12,200 nt of DNA from positions 1-12,200 of the forward strand of contig JBGOTP010000133.1 in assembly GCA_041476545.1 (NCBI GenBank), written 5' to 3'. Shown here one piece after another: positions 1 through 7,362 of the stretch (position 1 is the stretch's first letter; every line of letters starts with the position of its first letter). The position numbers and the translations under genes are program-made. This DNA comes from JBGOTP01 sp041476545. GTDB taxonomy: Bacteria; Acidobacteriota; Vicinamibacteria; Vicinamibacterales; CAVVIG01. The notes beneath the pieces were generated by a model. That model saw only the letters and a list, made by a program, of their open reading frames with translations. It made no database searches and was not told the DNA's origin.

Positions 1-2
1 CA

Positions 3-905
3 GGGTTCCTCTGGTTCCTCACCGCATGCGCCTGGACCAACGTTAGGGCAGACGGGACGGGTCATGAGTCCACCAGAAAGTGGCGGAATGACAACCTGGC
101 CGACTACCTTGGCGTTACCTATCAGTCGATCACGAGTCTGGCAGCGGCGCTCAGCCGAGCGTTTCCGAAAGTCACTGCCTTCAAGGCTCGCAGGCGTCTG
201 AGAACCCACACGGGAATTACCAAGTATTACAATGCGATTCGGCCTAGCACCCGCCGGTACGTGTTGCGGCACGCCGCGGATCTCTACAGGCTCTTCAATG
301 CAGCGAGTTCTCGCCAATACCCACCTGGCGACAAGGTCAGGAAAGTGGCTGCGCAACTCGCGAAGATGCGCCGCATCTCGACCCCACGGGGCGGTTCGAC
401 TTCTCCGTTCAATCCGTTGAGCCCTGTCCTAGCATGTTTGGATCCCCATCGTCGTTTCCCGATCATGAACCAGCGAACTCAGCCCCTTCTCAGAGCCATG
501 GGCGAGGAACAGGACGAAGATGGTGCCAGCGCACTCGTCGACCGCCTTATTGGTTCCCACGGAATTCATGACTCGTTCGATCTCGATGTTTATTCGCAAG
601 TTGCGGAACGGAACTTCCGTCCAGTGCCCAGACGGAAAAGCGCTAAGAAATCTAGCGGCAAGAAGTTGGGCCACAGAGTCCTTCCCGTCAAGTCTGAAAT
701 GGATTCTCTTACGCTGATGGCCAAGCGGAGCGTGCGGATTCGAAAGCAACACAACAAGTTGACCAATCAATTCCGGAGGGCAGTATCCGTCAAGCCTGAA
801 GAGGGGAACTTCGATCTCTTGATGCGTGAGTGGAAGAGAAACAGACAGCTCTTGATTGAGGCGAAGACCGATTGGAAAGGCCCCACCGGCGCGGGTCGGG
901 TGTAG
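3..905 (+). CDS. Probable PD-(D/E)XK nuclease, 5' end outside window, C-terminus probably lost
   Basis: The frame is open from the left edge (base 3) to TAG at 903-905, giving 300 visible residues; the true start lies outside. The C-terminal part has a basic stretch (about residues 195-265: KSAKKSSGKK, SVRIRKQHNKL) followed by FDLLMREW and LLIEAKTD. The D in FDLL and the E-x-K in IEAK have the spacing of a PD-(D/E)XK catalytic core. A central segment (LSPVLACLDPHRRFPIMN) resembles one I recall from uncharacterised restriction-like proteins; this is memory, not a search. Members of the fold normally continue after E-x-K with a helix and strand packing the core. Here the frame stops about 11 residues later, so it is probably truncated or frameshifted. 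The likely role is DNA cleavage, possibly restriction or defence; the target is unknown. The assignment rests on one motif, so confidence is moderate. Confidence 0.55.
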   Translation, partial: GFLWFLTACAWTNVRADGTGHESTRKWRNDNLADYLGVTYQSITSLAAALSRAFPKVTAFKARRRLRTHTGITKYYNAIRPSTRRYVLRHAADLYRLFNAASSRQYPPGDKVRKVAAQLAKMRRISTPRGGSTSPFNPLSPVLACLDPHRRFPIMNQRTQPLLRAMGEEQDEDGASALVDRLIGSHGIHDSFDLDVYSQVAERNFRPVPRRKSAKKSSGKKLGHRVLPVKSEMDSLTLMAKRSVRIRKQHNKLTNQFRRAVSVKPEEGNFDLLMREWKRNRQLLIEAKTDWKGPTGAGRV

Positions 906-1267
906 CCTGGCCGGTACCGCAATCCCGACATGAATGGCACTGGGACCGCGCACGCACGCGTTTCGACATTGCCGATGATGCAGTGTATGAGGATGACGAG
1001 GCCAGGGTGCTTGCGGAAGACGGCATACTGGACGAGGCTCTGGATCATTGGGCCGGCCAGATGGGATGGCGCGCGCCGTCTGGCCACCGACAGAACGTGA
1101 CCATACCGCAGCTGGGCCGCAGAGACTGGTCGAATAGGCCTACGGTCCGTGACCTGGATTTCGAGCGGAATCTTACGGTTTACGAGCTCAACGTCGCACG
1201 GGCCAAGCAGCGTCGATCCGAAAAGGCGGGACGTGTCGGCAAGCGGCAAGCCCGTCAAAAGAAATGA
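872..1267 (+). CDS. Uncharacterised acidic/basic ORF, possible fragment
   Basis: I do not recognise this protein. The open frame begins with TTG at 872, inside the preceding gene, and ends with TGA at 1265-1267. The first ATG in frame is only at 1061; GTG at 983 is another option. No start has a convincing ribosome binding site. The middle is acidic and helical (residues about 35-60, DDAVYEDDEARVLAEDGILD), followed by a Trp-containing stretch, and the last 25 residues are very basic (AKQRRSEKAGRVGKRQARQKK region), suggesting nucleic-acid contact. Its stop overlaps the phosphatase start as ATGA, which supports real translation at the 3' end. Because the upstream nuclease frame ends exactly where this one becomes convincing, it may be the 3' part of another gene joined by a deletion near base 900. 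Function is not assigned. Confidence 0.45.
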   Translation: MERPHRRGSGVAWPVPQSRHEWHWDRARTRFDIADDAVYEDDEARVLAEDGILDEALDHWAGQMGWRAPSGHRQNVTIPQLGRRDWSNRPTVRDLDFERNLTVYELNVARAKQRRSEKAGRVGKRQARQKK

Positions 1268-1773
1268 CGAGCTTTCGCGAAGTCGAGCTACCGCGTGGCG
1301 TTTCTGGCCGACTTCTTCTCCACAGCATGCCTGGAAGATGCGAGCCGCTGGGAGAAGTCTGGAAACAGGTCCGCGTTCACGGCGTCAGCGCGATCGTGAA
1401 TCTTGCACCGGATGACGAGGTTCGCAGGAAATCTCCGGAATACGGCAATGTGCTTGCGGCCGCTACGGTTCCGTGTCAGGTGTGGCGGCTCGCGGTACCT
1501 GACTTTTCGGCGCCGGCAGATGATGCTGCGTTTGCTCAGCTCGTCCGAAAGATTGCCTCTGCGTTGCGCAAGTCGAAAGCCGTCATGATTCATTGCGGCG
1601 CTGGAGTCGGCCGTACCGGAACGATGGCGGTGGCTGTGCTGATGGCCCTTGGTTCTTCCCCGGCGACGGCGCGGCGCTCGGTGAAGGCCGCTGGCTCTGG
1701 GCCAGAAGTGCGAGGGCAGGAAGAAGCGCTGCGTCGATTTGAGGCGACGCTGATGAATCACTCGAAAGGTTGA
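1264..1773 (+). CDS. Dual-specificity / tyrosine phosphatase-like protein
   Basis: 169 residues. The phosphatase signature H-C-x5-R is clear: HCGAGVGRTG, with H110, nucleophile C111 and R117. An Asp at position 80 in AVPDFSAP is well placed to be the general acid of the WPD-type loop. The size and single domain fit the compact dual-specificity/CDC14-like phosphatases that remove phosphate from Tyr or Ser/Thr, and occasionally from nucleotides or RNA. No signal peptide is seen, so it is cytoplasmic. The ATG at 1264 overlaps the stop of the preceding ORF (ATGA) and has no strong Shine-Dalgarno, so translational coupling is likely and the two should be co-expressed. It sits beside a probable nuclease, so a defence or signalling role is possible but is only inference. 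The family is clear; the substrate is unknown. Confidence 0.85.
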   Translation: MTSFREVELPRGVSGRLLLHSMPGRCEPLGEVWKQVRVHGVSAIVNLAPDDEVRRKSPEYGNVLAAATVPCQVWRLAVPDFSAPADDAAFAQLVRKIASALRKSKAVMIHCGAGVGRTGTMAVAVLMALGSSPATARRSVKAAGSGPEVRGQEEALRRFEATLMNHSKG

Positions 1774-2178
1774 CGCTTGGCGGTCAAAGCCCGTGCGCTC
1801 GCGATCCGGCAGATGTCTGGAGACGCCGGGACGGTTCTTGTCGAGAGGGGGGCGCCGGGGCCGTTGCGTCCGCGAACCGTGTGAGCGACGCGTCTCACGC
1901 GCTAGATGGGAAATCACACCGCAGCGCCGAAGTCCGCGACAGGTCACGGACCTGGCGCATTCCACCAGCAGATCGCGAAGGTGCGATTTCCCGCGTCGTC
2001 GAACCGGTTCGCGGACGCAATGGCCCCGGCGCCAGTCGCTCGACTGACGTCCCGGTGCGAAGTGGAGGCGCCCCTCGTCTCGGCCGCCTGCACGATGCGT
2101 CCACGTCGAGCGCGCAGGTGGGGATCCCGGCGCATCAGTGTGCAAATGATGCGCCGGCCGTGCGGTATCATGCACGCC
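1774..2178. other. Gene-free spacer dominated by a long imperfect palindrome
   Basis: There is no convincing gene in these 405 bases; the small open frames are Arg/Ser-rich shadows. Most of the stretch is occupied by the inverted repeat described at 1825-2060. Just before the peptidase gene there is GGTATCAT (2165-2172), which could be a -10 element for a short-leader or leaderless transcript. No matching -35 is evident. Confidence 0.6.
1825..2060. repeat. Large imperfect inverted repeat (palindrome)
   Basis: Left arm 1851-1878 and right arm 2006-2033 are reverse complements over 28 nt with one mismatch. A second paired block lies inside: 1908-1920 (GGGAAATCACACC) against 1980-1992, 12 of 13 paired. 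Shorter outer blocks also pair (GGGACG at 1828-1833 with 2048-2053; GTCGAG at 1840-1845 with 2039-2044). The left arm has an extra small hairpin, GTGAG/CTCAC at 1881-1898, and the right arm contains the perfect palindrome GAACCGGTTC (2001-2010). The whole could fold as a large hairpin or cruciform. It may be a MITE-like remnant; no flanking target duplication was identified. Confidence 0.8.
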
Positions 2179-4044
2179 ATGGACTCGCCGTCCGTGCCCG
2201 CCTCCGCTCCCGCTGCTCCAGTGTTTCGCAGTCGTGATGAGATTCCGGAACGGTTCAAGTGGAACCTGAAGAACATCTTCACCGACTGGAGCGCGTGGCA
2301 GCGCGCGTACGAAGAACTGGACAGGAAGATTGCGGCGTACGCGGGCCTGCACGGCACGATTGCCGGGGGAGGCGACAAGCTGCTGGCTGCGCTCGAGCTG
2401 CGGGACGAAATCGGCCAGCTCGAATACAAGGTCTGGTATTTTGCCTCGCTCTGGTACGACCAGGATCAGCGCGACAACGAGATCAACGCGAAACGCCAGC
2501 AGGTGCAAATCCTGTTTGCGAAAGCGGCTCAGGCCTCGTCGTGGTTTGGACCGGAACTGCTGAAAATCCCGCTCGTGGACGTGCAGGCATGGATGTCGGG
2601 CAATGAAAAGCTGGCCGGCAATACCAAGCTTGGCATCTACCGCTTCGAGATCGAAGACCTCTATCGCCAGCAGGAGCACGTGCTGGACGAAAAAGGCGAG
2701 CAGTTGCTCTCGTTGTCGAGCCGCTTCGCCTCCACGCCTCACGATGCCTATGCGGCCCTGTCCACGGCCGACGTCAAATCTCCGGTGGTGCGGCTGTCCA
2801 ACGGGACCGATGTCTCGCTGACGTACGGCCAGTATCGGGCGATCCTCGCGACGAACCGGAATCAGGCGGACCGGGCGAACGTGTTCCACGCGTTTCATCA
2901 GATGTACGAGCGGACCGTCAACACGTACGCGTCGCTCTATAACGCCGTGCTGCAGCGCGATTGGTTTCTGGCCCAGGCGCGCGGCTACGCGAGCACGCTC
3001 GATGCCGCGCTGCACGGCAACAACATTCCACCCGCCGTCGTCGAGAATCTCATCACCGCGACGAAGGCCGGTACCGAACCCTTGCGCCGCTATCATCGCC
3101 TGCGCAAGCGCGCGCTCGGGCTCGAGACGTATCACTCGTACGACTTCGTGATTCCGCTCGTGGAATTCGATCGCAAGTACCCGTACGAGGATGTCCTGGA
3201 ATGGCTGCCCGCGTCGGTCGCTCCGCTCGGCCCCGACTATCAGCAGAAGATGCGCCATGTCCTCGCCGGCCAGTGCATCGACGTCTACGAGAATCCCGGC
3301 AAGAAGAGCGGCGCGTATTCCGCTCCGGTCTACGGCGCGCCCCCGTACATGCTGTTGAACTACAACGACACGCTCGACGCGGCGTTTACGCTGGCCCACG
3401 AGATCGGGCACTCGATGCACACGGTGCTCGCGCACGCCCATCAGCCGTTTGCCTACGCCAGCTACACGATTTTTGTCGCCGAGGTGCCGTCGACCCTGAG
3501 CGAGGCGCTCTTTCTCGAATACATGCTGGCCCATAGCCGCGACGAGCGCGAGCGCATCGTGCTCTTGCAGCACGCGATCGATGGCATCGTGCAGACGTTC
3601 TACTCGCAGGTCATGTTCGCCGACTACGAACGGCAGGCGCACCGGCTGGTCGAAGACGGCCAGCCGGTGACCGGCGACGTCCTCGGGGAGATCTACTTCA
3701 ATCTGCTGCGGGCGTATCATGGTGACGCGCTCGACTACGACGAGCACGCGCGACTCACCTGGACCCGCATTCCGCACTTCTACGGCACGCCGTACTACGT
3801 GTATCAGTACGCCACCTGCTACGCCTCGAGCGCGCAGCTCATCACTCAGATGACGGGCGGACCCGAGTCCGGGCGTGCGGGCGCGGTGGACCGATACCTC
3901 TCGTTGCTCAAGGCTGGCGGCAGCGATCATCCGATGACGCTGTTGCAGAAAGCGGGCGTCGATCTCAGCAGGCCCGAGGCCGTCGCCGCGGTCGTCAATC
4001 AGCTCGATGCGCTGGTGACGCGGTTGGAGAAAGCGATTTCCTGA
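2179..4044 (+). CDS. pepF: Oligoendopeptidase F-type M3 metallopeptidase
   Basis: Zinc metallopeptidase that cleaves short peptides in the cytoplasm. 621 residues from ATG 2179, a usual length for the family; an alternative ATG lies at 2170. The zinc motif HEIGH spans residues 407-411 (AHEIGHSMH), with the third ligand probably E435 in AEVPSTLSE, the expected distance downstream. The N-terminal helical domain begins at about residue 17 (WNLKNIFTDW is typical of M3B enzymes), and the C-terminal substrate-side segment YYVYQYATCYASS is also characteristic. No signal peptide is seen. There is no clear Shine-Dalgarno; GGTATCAT seven bases upstream of the 2179 ATG could be a -10 of a leaderless message. 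It converges with the bactofilin gene, with a single base between the stops. The gene symbol is by family resemblance. Confidence 0.93.
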   Translation: MDSPSVPASAPAAPVFRSRDEIPERFKWNLKNIFTDWSAWQRAYEELDRKIAAYAGLHGTIAGGGDKLLAALELRDEIGQLEYKVWYFASLWYDQDQRDNEINAKRQQVQILFAKAAQASSWFGPELLKIPLVDVQAWMSGNEKLAGNTKLGIYRFEIEDLYRQQEHVLDEKGEQLLSLSSRFASTPHDAYAALSTADVKSPVVRLSNGTDVSLTYGQYRAILATNRNQADRANVFHAFHQMYERTVNTYASLYNAVLQRDWFLAQARGYASTLDAALHGNNIPPAVVENLITATKAGTEPLRRYHRLRKRALGLETYHSYDFVIPLVEFDRKYPYEDVLEWLPASVAPLGPDYQQKMRHVLAGQCIDVYENPGKKSGAYSAPVYGAPPYMLLNYNDTLDAAFTLAHEIGHSMHTVLAHAHQPFAYASYTIFVAEVPSTLSEALFLEYMLAHSRDERERIVLLQHAIDGIVQTFYSQVMFADYERQAHRLVEDGQPVTGDVLGEIYFNLLRAYHGDALDYDEHARLTWTRIPHFYGTPYYVYQYATCYASSAQLITQMTGGPESGRAGAVDRYLSLLKAGGSDHPMTLLQKAGVDLSRPEAVAAVVNQLDALVTRLEKAIS

Positions 4045-4045
4045 T

Positions 4046-4435
4046 TCAGACGGCGACAACCTCAGGCGGTGTTGGCGTGCGCTGGACGCCGCACTCGACC
4101 TTGCCGTTGACGATGGCGCCATCGGCCATGGACACGCGTGGCGCGGTGAGATTGCCTTGGACCGACCCGGTGCCGCGCAGGTCGACCCGCTCGGTGGCTG
4201 TCACGTTGCCCGTCACGGCCCCATTGATGACAATGCTCCGCGCCGTGAGTTCGGCTTTGATCTCGGCGCCGAGTCCAATCGTGAGACTGTTATTGCCGAG
4301 CTCGATCGAGCCTTCCACATCGCCGTCGATCGTCAGATCCCCGGTGCTGACCACCTTGCCCTCGACCCGCACGGCCTTCCCAATCCATCCCGCTACTCGC
4401 CGTTCGGGCTTCGGCGATCCCGCCTCTTCGCTCAT
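4046..4435 (-). CDS. Bactofilin (polymer-forming cytoskeletal protein)
   Basis: 129 residues. The central part, about residues 20-115, is a run of short beta-strand repeats rich in V/I/G (EGKVVSTGDLTIDGDVEGSI, then GLGAEIKAEL, INGAVTGNVTA, LRGTGSVQGNL), the right-handed beta-helix of bactofilins. Flanking tails are short and Pro/charged, as usual. These proteins polymerise without nucleotide into filaments that scaffold cell shape, stalks or polar machinery, often at the membrane. The ATG at 4433-4435 is chosen because GAAGGA lies seven bases upstream and the homology starts just after; the open frame extends further upstream but that extension is Arg-rich and unlike the family. It lies 202 bases downstream of the flavin oxidase gene on the same strand, with no terminator seen between them. 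Confidence 0.93.
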   Translation of the reverse strand: MSEEAGSPKPERRVAGWIGKAVRVEGKVVSTGDLTIDGDVEGSIELGNNSLTIGLGAEIKAELTARSIVINGAVTGNVTATERVDLRGTGSVQGNLTAPRVSMADGAIVNGKVECGVQRTPTPPEVVAV

Positions 4436-4637
4436 CGCGTGTCCTTCTTCGAGATTCGGGGCAACGCGTCGGTCACCCCGATGCACTGATTCATGACGAC
4501 CACAAGGCCGCCGGCTTTCGCATCTACGGATTGGCGTGAGCCATTCCACCAGCTTACACCGAGTGCGCGCATGCGCGCCGGGCCGGTCTTCACTGGCTTG
4601 CTCGCGGCGGCACCACGTGACGCTCGCGGCGCGTTCC

Positions 4638-5999
4638 TCACGGCGTGGCGAGCGCGCGTGACGCGGCGACTTCCGCGGCGGCGCGGCGCCCACTTTCGAT
4701 CGCGCCGTTCATGTAGCCCTGCCAGGCGATGCTCGTGTGCTCGCCCGCGAAGAACAGGGGCCCAGCCGGACGCGCCAGCCAATCGCGCAGTGCGGGATCG
4801 AACGCCGGATCGAAGCACGCGTATCCGCCGCGCGCCCACGGATCGGCTTCCCAGATCACCTGCCGCCAGGTGACGACATCTTCCCGTCGCACGCCGAGCC
4901 AGTCGAGCGATCGCACCAGACCGTTGATGCCCTCTTTCGCCAGCAGCTCGCGCGTCCCGTCGCTGGCCGACGCGCCGGCGATGAGCGAGAGGATGCCGGC
5001 CTTACCGCGCTGCTCCTCGTTGGCTTCCCATACCGCCCCAAAGGGCTGCGGCGATCCGAACGCGCGCGGGCGACCGGTCGCGCGCCAGGCGCGCGACGAG
5101 AACTGCAGCAGCGTCTTTGTCGCCTTGCCGTAGGTCAGGCGCGCGATCGCGTCGTGCTGCTGTGCCGGCAGCGCGGGCGTGATGGGAATGCGTCGCAGCA
5201 GAGAAGCGGGCAGGGCAAAGACCACGTAGTCCGCGTGAATCTGCGAGGTCTCCTTCCGGCGTCTGACGCTCGCCCGGACCCCGCGTCCGCGATGCGAGAC
5301 CGCGACGAGCTCGGTGTCGAGGTGCAGGCGAGTGCCGAGCGGAGCCGCCAGCGCCATCGCGAGCCGATCGTTGCCGCCCTCGATGCGATACAGCGATTCC
5401 GGCGCGGGGCTGTCGTCCAGTCCGAAGTGATCGACGAGGGCCAGCATCGAGAGCCGTTCGGGGTCGGCGAGGAAGAAGCCGCGGAGACCGGCCGCGGTCG
5501 AGCGCAACTCCTCGTCGGCGCCGATCTCCTCGAGCCACTGCGACACCGATTGTCGCGCCAGGTGGGCGGCGATCGGATTGTCCCAGCGCCTGTCGGCCAG
5601 CCGGTAGCGCTCGCCGATGTCGGCGAGCGAGGCCGTCAGGCGCTCCCATCCCCGCGCGGCGTTGCGCTGCACGATGCGCGTACGGCCCTGGCCGTCGGGA
5701 CGCGCGTAGCCCCAGCCGCCGCGCAGCACCCGGCAGAGCGTCAGTCCGAGTTCGCCGGCGAGCCGCCGGATCTCCAGATGATCCTCATCGATCAGATCCG
5801 CGCCCGCTTCCCCGTGCTGCGATTCGGCGAAACCGTCGCGAAGGGTCATGACGCGCCCTCCAACCCGATCCCGCGCGTCGACAACGGTCACCGTCGCGCC
5901 CATCGCAATCAGATCCCGTGCCGCCGCCAGTCCGGCGAGCCCTGCTCCCGCCACGAGGACCGACGCTCCACTCAGCTGACTATTTGCGCCCACGCTCAT
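4638..5999 (-). CDS. FAD-dependent amine oxidase-like protein
   Basis: 453 residues. The N-terminal Rossmann motif is GAGLAG (residues 18-23), ending at D41 and followed by RDRVGGRV, the classical FAD-binding start of flavin monoamine oxidases and related enzymes. The C-terminal FAD-contact motif AGEHTSIAWQGYMNGAIESG (about 418-437) is also typical. There is no signal peptide or Tat motif, so it is probably cytosolic. The substrate (a monoamine, polyamine, amino acid or carotenoid-like compound) cannot be read from sequence. I chose ATG 5999; the frame extends upstream through Arg/Pro-rich shadow into the divergent rhodanese. AAGG lies directly before this ATG with almost no spacing, a poor ribosome site. 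Only 50 bases separate it from the divergent rhodanese gene, so the two share a promoter region. Confidence 0.88.
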   Translation of the reverse strand: MSVGANSQLSGASVLVAGAGLAGLAAARDLIAMGATVTVVDARDRVGGRVMTLRDGFAESQHGEAGADLIDEDHLEIRRLAGELGLTLCRVLRGGWGYARPDGQGRTRIVQRNAARGWERLTASLADIGERYRLADRRWDNPIAAHLARQSVSQWLEEIGADEELRSTAAGLRGFFLADPERLSMLALVDHFGLDDSPAPESLYRIEGGNDRLAMALAAPLGTRLHLDTELVAVSHRGRGVRASVRRRKETSQIHADYVVFALPASLLRRIPITPALPAQQHDAIARLTYGKATKTLLQFSSRAWRATGRPRAFGSPQPFGAVWEANEEQRGKAGILSLIAGASASDGTRELLAKEGINGLVRSLDWLGVRREDVVTWRQVIWEADPWARGGYACFDPAFDPALRDWLARPAGPLFFAGEHTSIAWQGYMNGAIESGRRAAAEVAASRALATP

Positions 6000-6049
6000 C
6001 CTTACAACTCTATTTGGATATGGCCTTCCGCTGCAGCTAAACTTTGCCC

Positions 6050-6898
6050 ATGCTCCCCATGCTTGTGCTGGCGGCGGCCCTGGCGGCCGGCTACGCCCGC
6101 CCCGACCAACTCGTCGAAACCGAATGGGTTGCCGCCCATGCGGCCGACACAAACCTCCGCATTGTCGACATGCGCCGCTCCGGGTACCAGGCCGGACACC
6201 TCCCGGAAGCGGTCTACCTGGCGCCGGAAGCGATTCGCGAGGCCAACAGTGCGCCGACGTTTCTCCCGTCGCCGGCCGCCTTCAAGGCGATGATGGAGAC
6301 GCTTGGCATCTCCGACTCCACCCGCGTCATCGTCTACGACGAGAGCGGCATCTACGCGCCTCGTCTCTGGTGGATTCTCAACTACTTCGGCCACCCGAAT
6401 GTCGCCGTCGTGAACGGCGGCTGGAGGAAGTGGACGACGGAGGAGCGTCCGACGCCCACCGCGGAGCCCAGGCTGCGCGCCGCGCAGTTCACGCCGCGCC
6501 CGCAGCCCAAGTGGCTGGCGACCGCAGCCGATGTCGTCGCGGCGATCGACAAGCCCGGGACGAAGATCGTTGATGCCCGCACGGAGCGGGAAATCGGCGG
6601 TGCCCCACAGGCGAACATCAAACGCGGCGGCTTCGTCCCGTCTTCCATACCGGTGTACTACGAGGAACTGCTGGACCCGACCAAGCGCACGTTCAGATCG
6701 GCCGACGAGATCAAACAGATCTACGAGTCGCGTGGCATCCTCCCGTCGCACCAGGTGATTGTCTACTGTCTGGTCGGCATGCGCGCGTCGGTCGACATTT
6801 TCGCGCTGCACCTCATCGGCTACGACAACCTGCGCAACTATTATGGCGCGTGGGAAGAGTGGGGGAACCGCGACGATTTGCCGCTCGGCAAGAAATAG
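6050..6898 (+). CDS. Exported two-domain rhodanese (thiosulfate/mercaptopyruvate sulfurtransferase-like)
   Basis: 282 residues from ATG 6050; the TTG at 6044 is less likely. The first residues (MLPMLVLAAALAAGYA) look like a signal peptide, so the protein is probably periplasmic or secreted. Domain 1 (about 20-140) is an inactive rhodanese fold with VDMRRSGYQAGHLPEAVYL and YDESGIYAPRLWWILNYFGH, typical of the structural half. Domain 2 (about 160-280) holds the active-site loop CLVGMR with C240 and R245; C240 would carry the persulfide. The loop differs from the CRKGVT and CGSGVT loops of the well-studied enzymes, so the sulfur donor is uncertain. A small dyad (GTCTCGG/CCGAGAC, 6898-6919) follows the stop directly and might help end transcription. 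The gene is divergent from the flavin oxidase. Confidence 0.9.
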   Translation: MLPMLVLAAALAAGYARPDQLVETEWVAAHAADTNLRIVDMRRSGYQAGHLPEAVYLAPEAIREANSAPTFLPSPAAFKAMMETLGISDSTRVIVYDESGIYAPRLWWILNYFGHPNVAVVNGGWRKWTTEERPTPTAEPRLRAAQFTPRPQPKWLATAADVVAAIDKPGTKIVDARTEREIGGAPQANIKRGGFVPSSIPVYYEELLDPTKRTFRSADEIKQIYESRGILPSHQVIVYCLVGMRASVDIFALHLIGYDNLRNYYGAWEEWGNRDDLPLGKK

Positions 6899-6919
6899 TC
6901 TCGGGTCGGCGGCCGAGAC
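6898..6919 (+). terminator. Possible weak stem-loop terminator after the rhodanese gene
   Basis: GTCTCGG at 6898-6904 pairs with CCGAGAC at 6913-6919, a 7-bp stem with an 8-base loop, starting at the last base of the stop codon. There is no T-run behind it, so intrinsic termination is uncertain. The right half also overlaps the left arm of the larger inverted repeat at 6915-7159. Confidence 0.3.
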
Positions 6920-7331
6920 CGCTCGTTCCCGCGCCGCGGGCGAACGTCGCGCGGAAAAACGTGTTCTCCGGCGAGTTCTGTCGATCTCCGCGTCGAATGG
7001 GCTGGTTCCGGCGTCTCGGTTATGAACAATCACCGTCCCTGCTGGCTCGAAGGCATTCGGGAGTCAATCAGGATCGACGCGGCCGGCAGGCCTCCGAACG
7101 CGTTTTATCCACTGACGCCGATCGCGCGAGTTCGACGCAGCGCGGGAACGAGCGGTCTCCGCCGCCATCCCGTGATGCGCGAAATTGCGATGGCCTCGCA
7201 GCTATCCTCGGCGGCGTCTGGGCGGATCGCGTCGCGGTAGCATCCGTGTTTTTGAATGGGATACAGAGATGGAGGCATCCACGCCGGTTTCGAGGCCGCG
7301 TGTGAAGCATGGCCGTCTACTCAGTAAAGAA
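6899..7331. other. Gene-free region left of the cassette array
   Basis: No convincing coding sequence. It holds an inverted repeat with distant arms (6915-6934 / 7140-7159) and most of the first copy of the cassette-junction repeat (7174-7343). This is where an attI site or integrase gene would be expected if a complete integron were present; neither is recognisable. Confidence 0.6.
6915..7159. repeat. Inverted repeat with 20-nt perfect arms and a 205-base loop
   Basis: GAGACCGCTCGTTCCCGCGC at 6915-6934 is the exact reverse complement of 7140-7159. After one mismatch the pairing continues for three more bases, and further weaker similarity runs inward (GCGAACGTCGCGCG near 6939 against the strand opposite about 7120-7135). 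The middle shows no gene. It may be the ends of a small degraded mobile element or a recombination product. Confidence 0.75.
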
Positions 7332-7343
7332 GTTGGGCCGACA
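7174..7343 (+). repeat. Cassette-junction direct repeat, copy 1
   Basis: Matches the stretch 9154-9379. Shared landmarks in order: GATGCGCGA, TCGCAGCTATCC, GGTAGCATCCGTGTTTT, GGCATCCACGC, GTGGCCGTCT or close, CTCAGTAA, and a GTTRGGCCGACA end. The last 108 bases (7236-7343) have the same length as in copy 2 and are about 85 percent identical by eye. It ends at a GTTGGGC box, 20 bases upstream of the first cassette gene. Confidence 0.8.
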
Positions 7344-7362
7344 GGCAGACTAAACGACAAGC

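Noticed and set aside
1288..4122. A 944-codon open frame on the minus strand opposite the phosphatase and pepF genes
   Set aside because: It is Arg/His-rich without domains and is explained by the codon bias of the + strand genes; pepF on the other strand has full family motifs.
4436..4839. Upstream extension of bactofilin and an overlapping minus-strand frame
   Set aside because: These are Arg-rich shadow sequences of the intergenic region and the flavin oxidase gene; a good ribosome site supports the 4435 start.
7068..7310. Minus-strand frames in both junction repeats giving similar peptides (IPFxNTDAT)
   Set aside because: The similarity comes from the DNA repeat; the frames differ outside it and have no start signals, so they are not genes.
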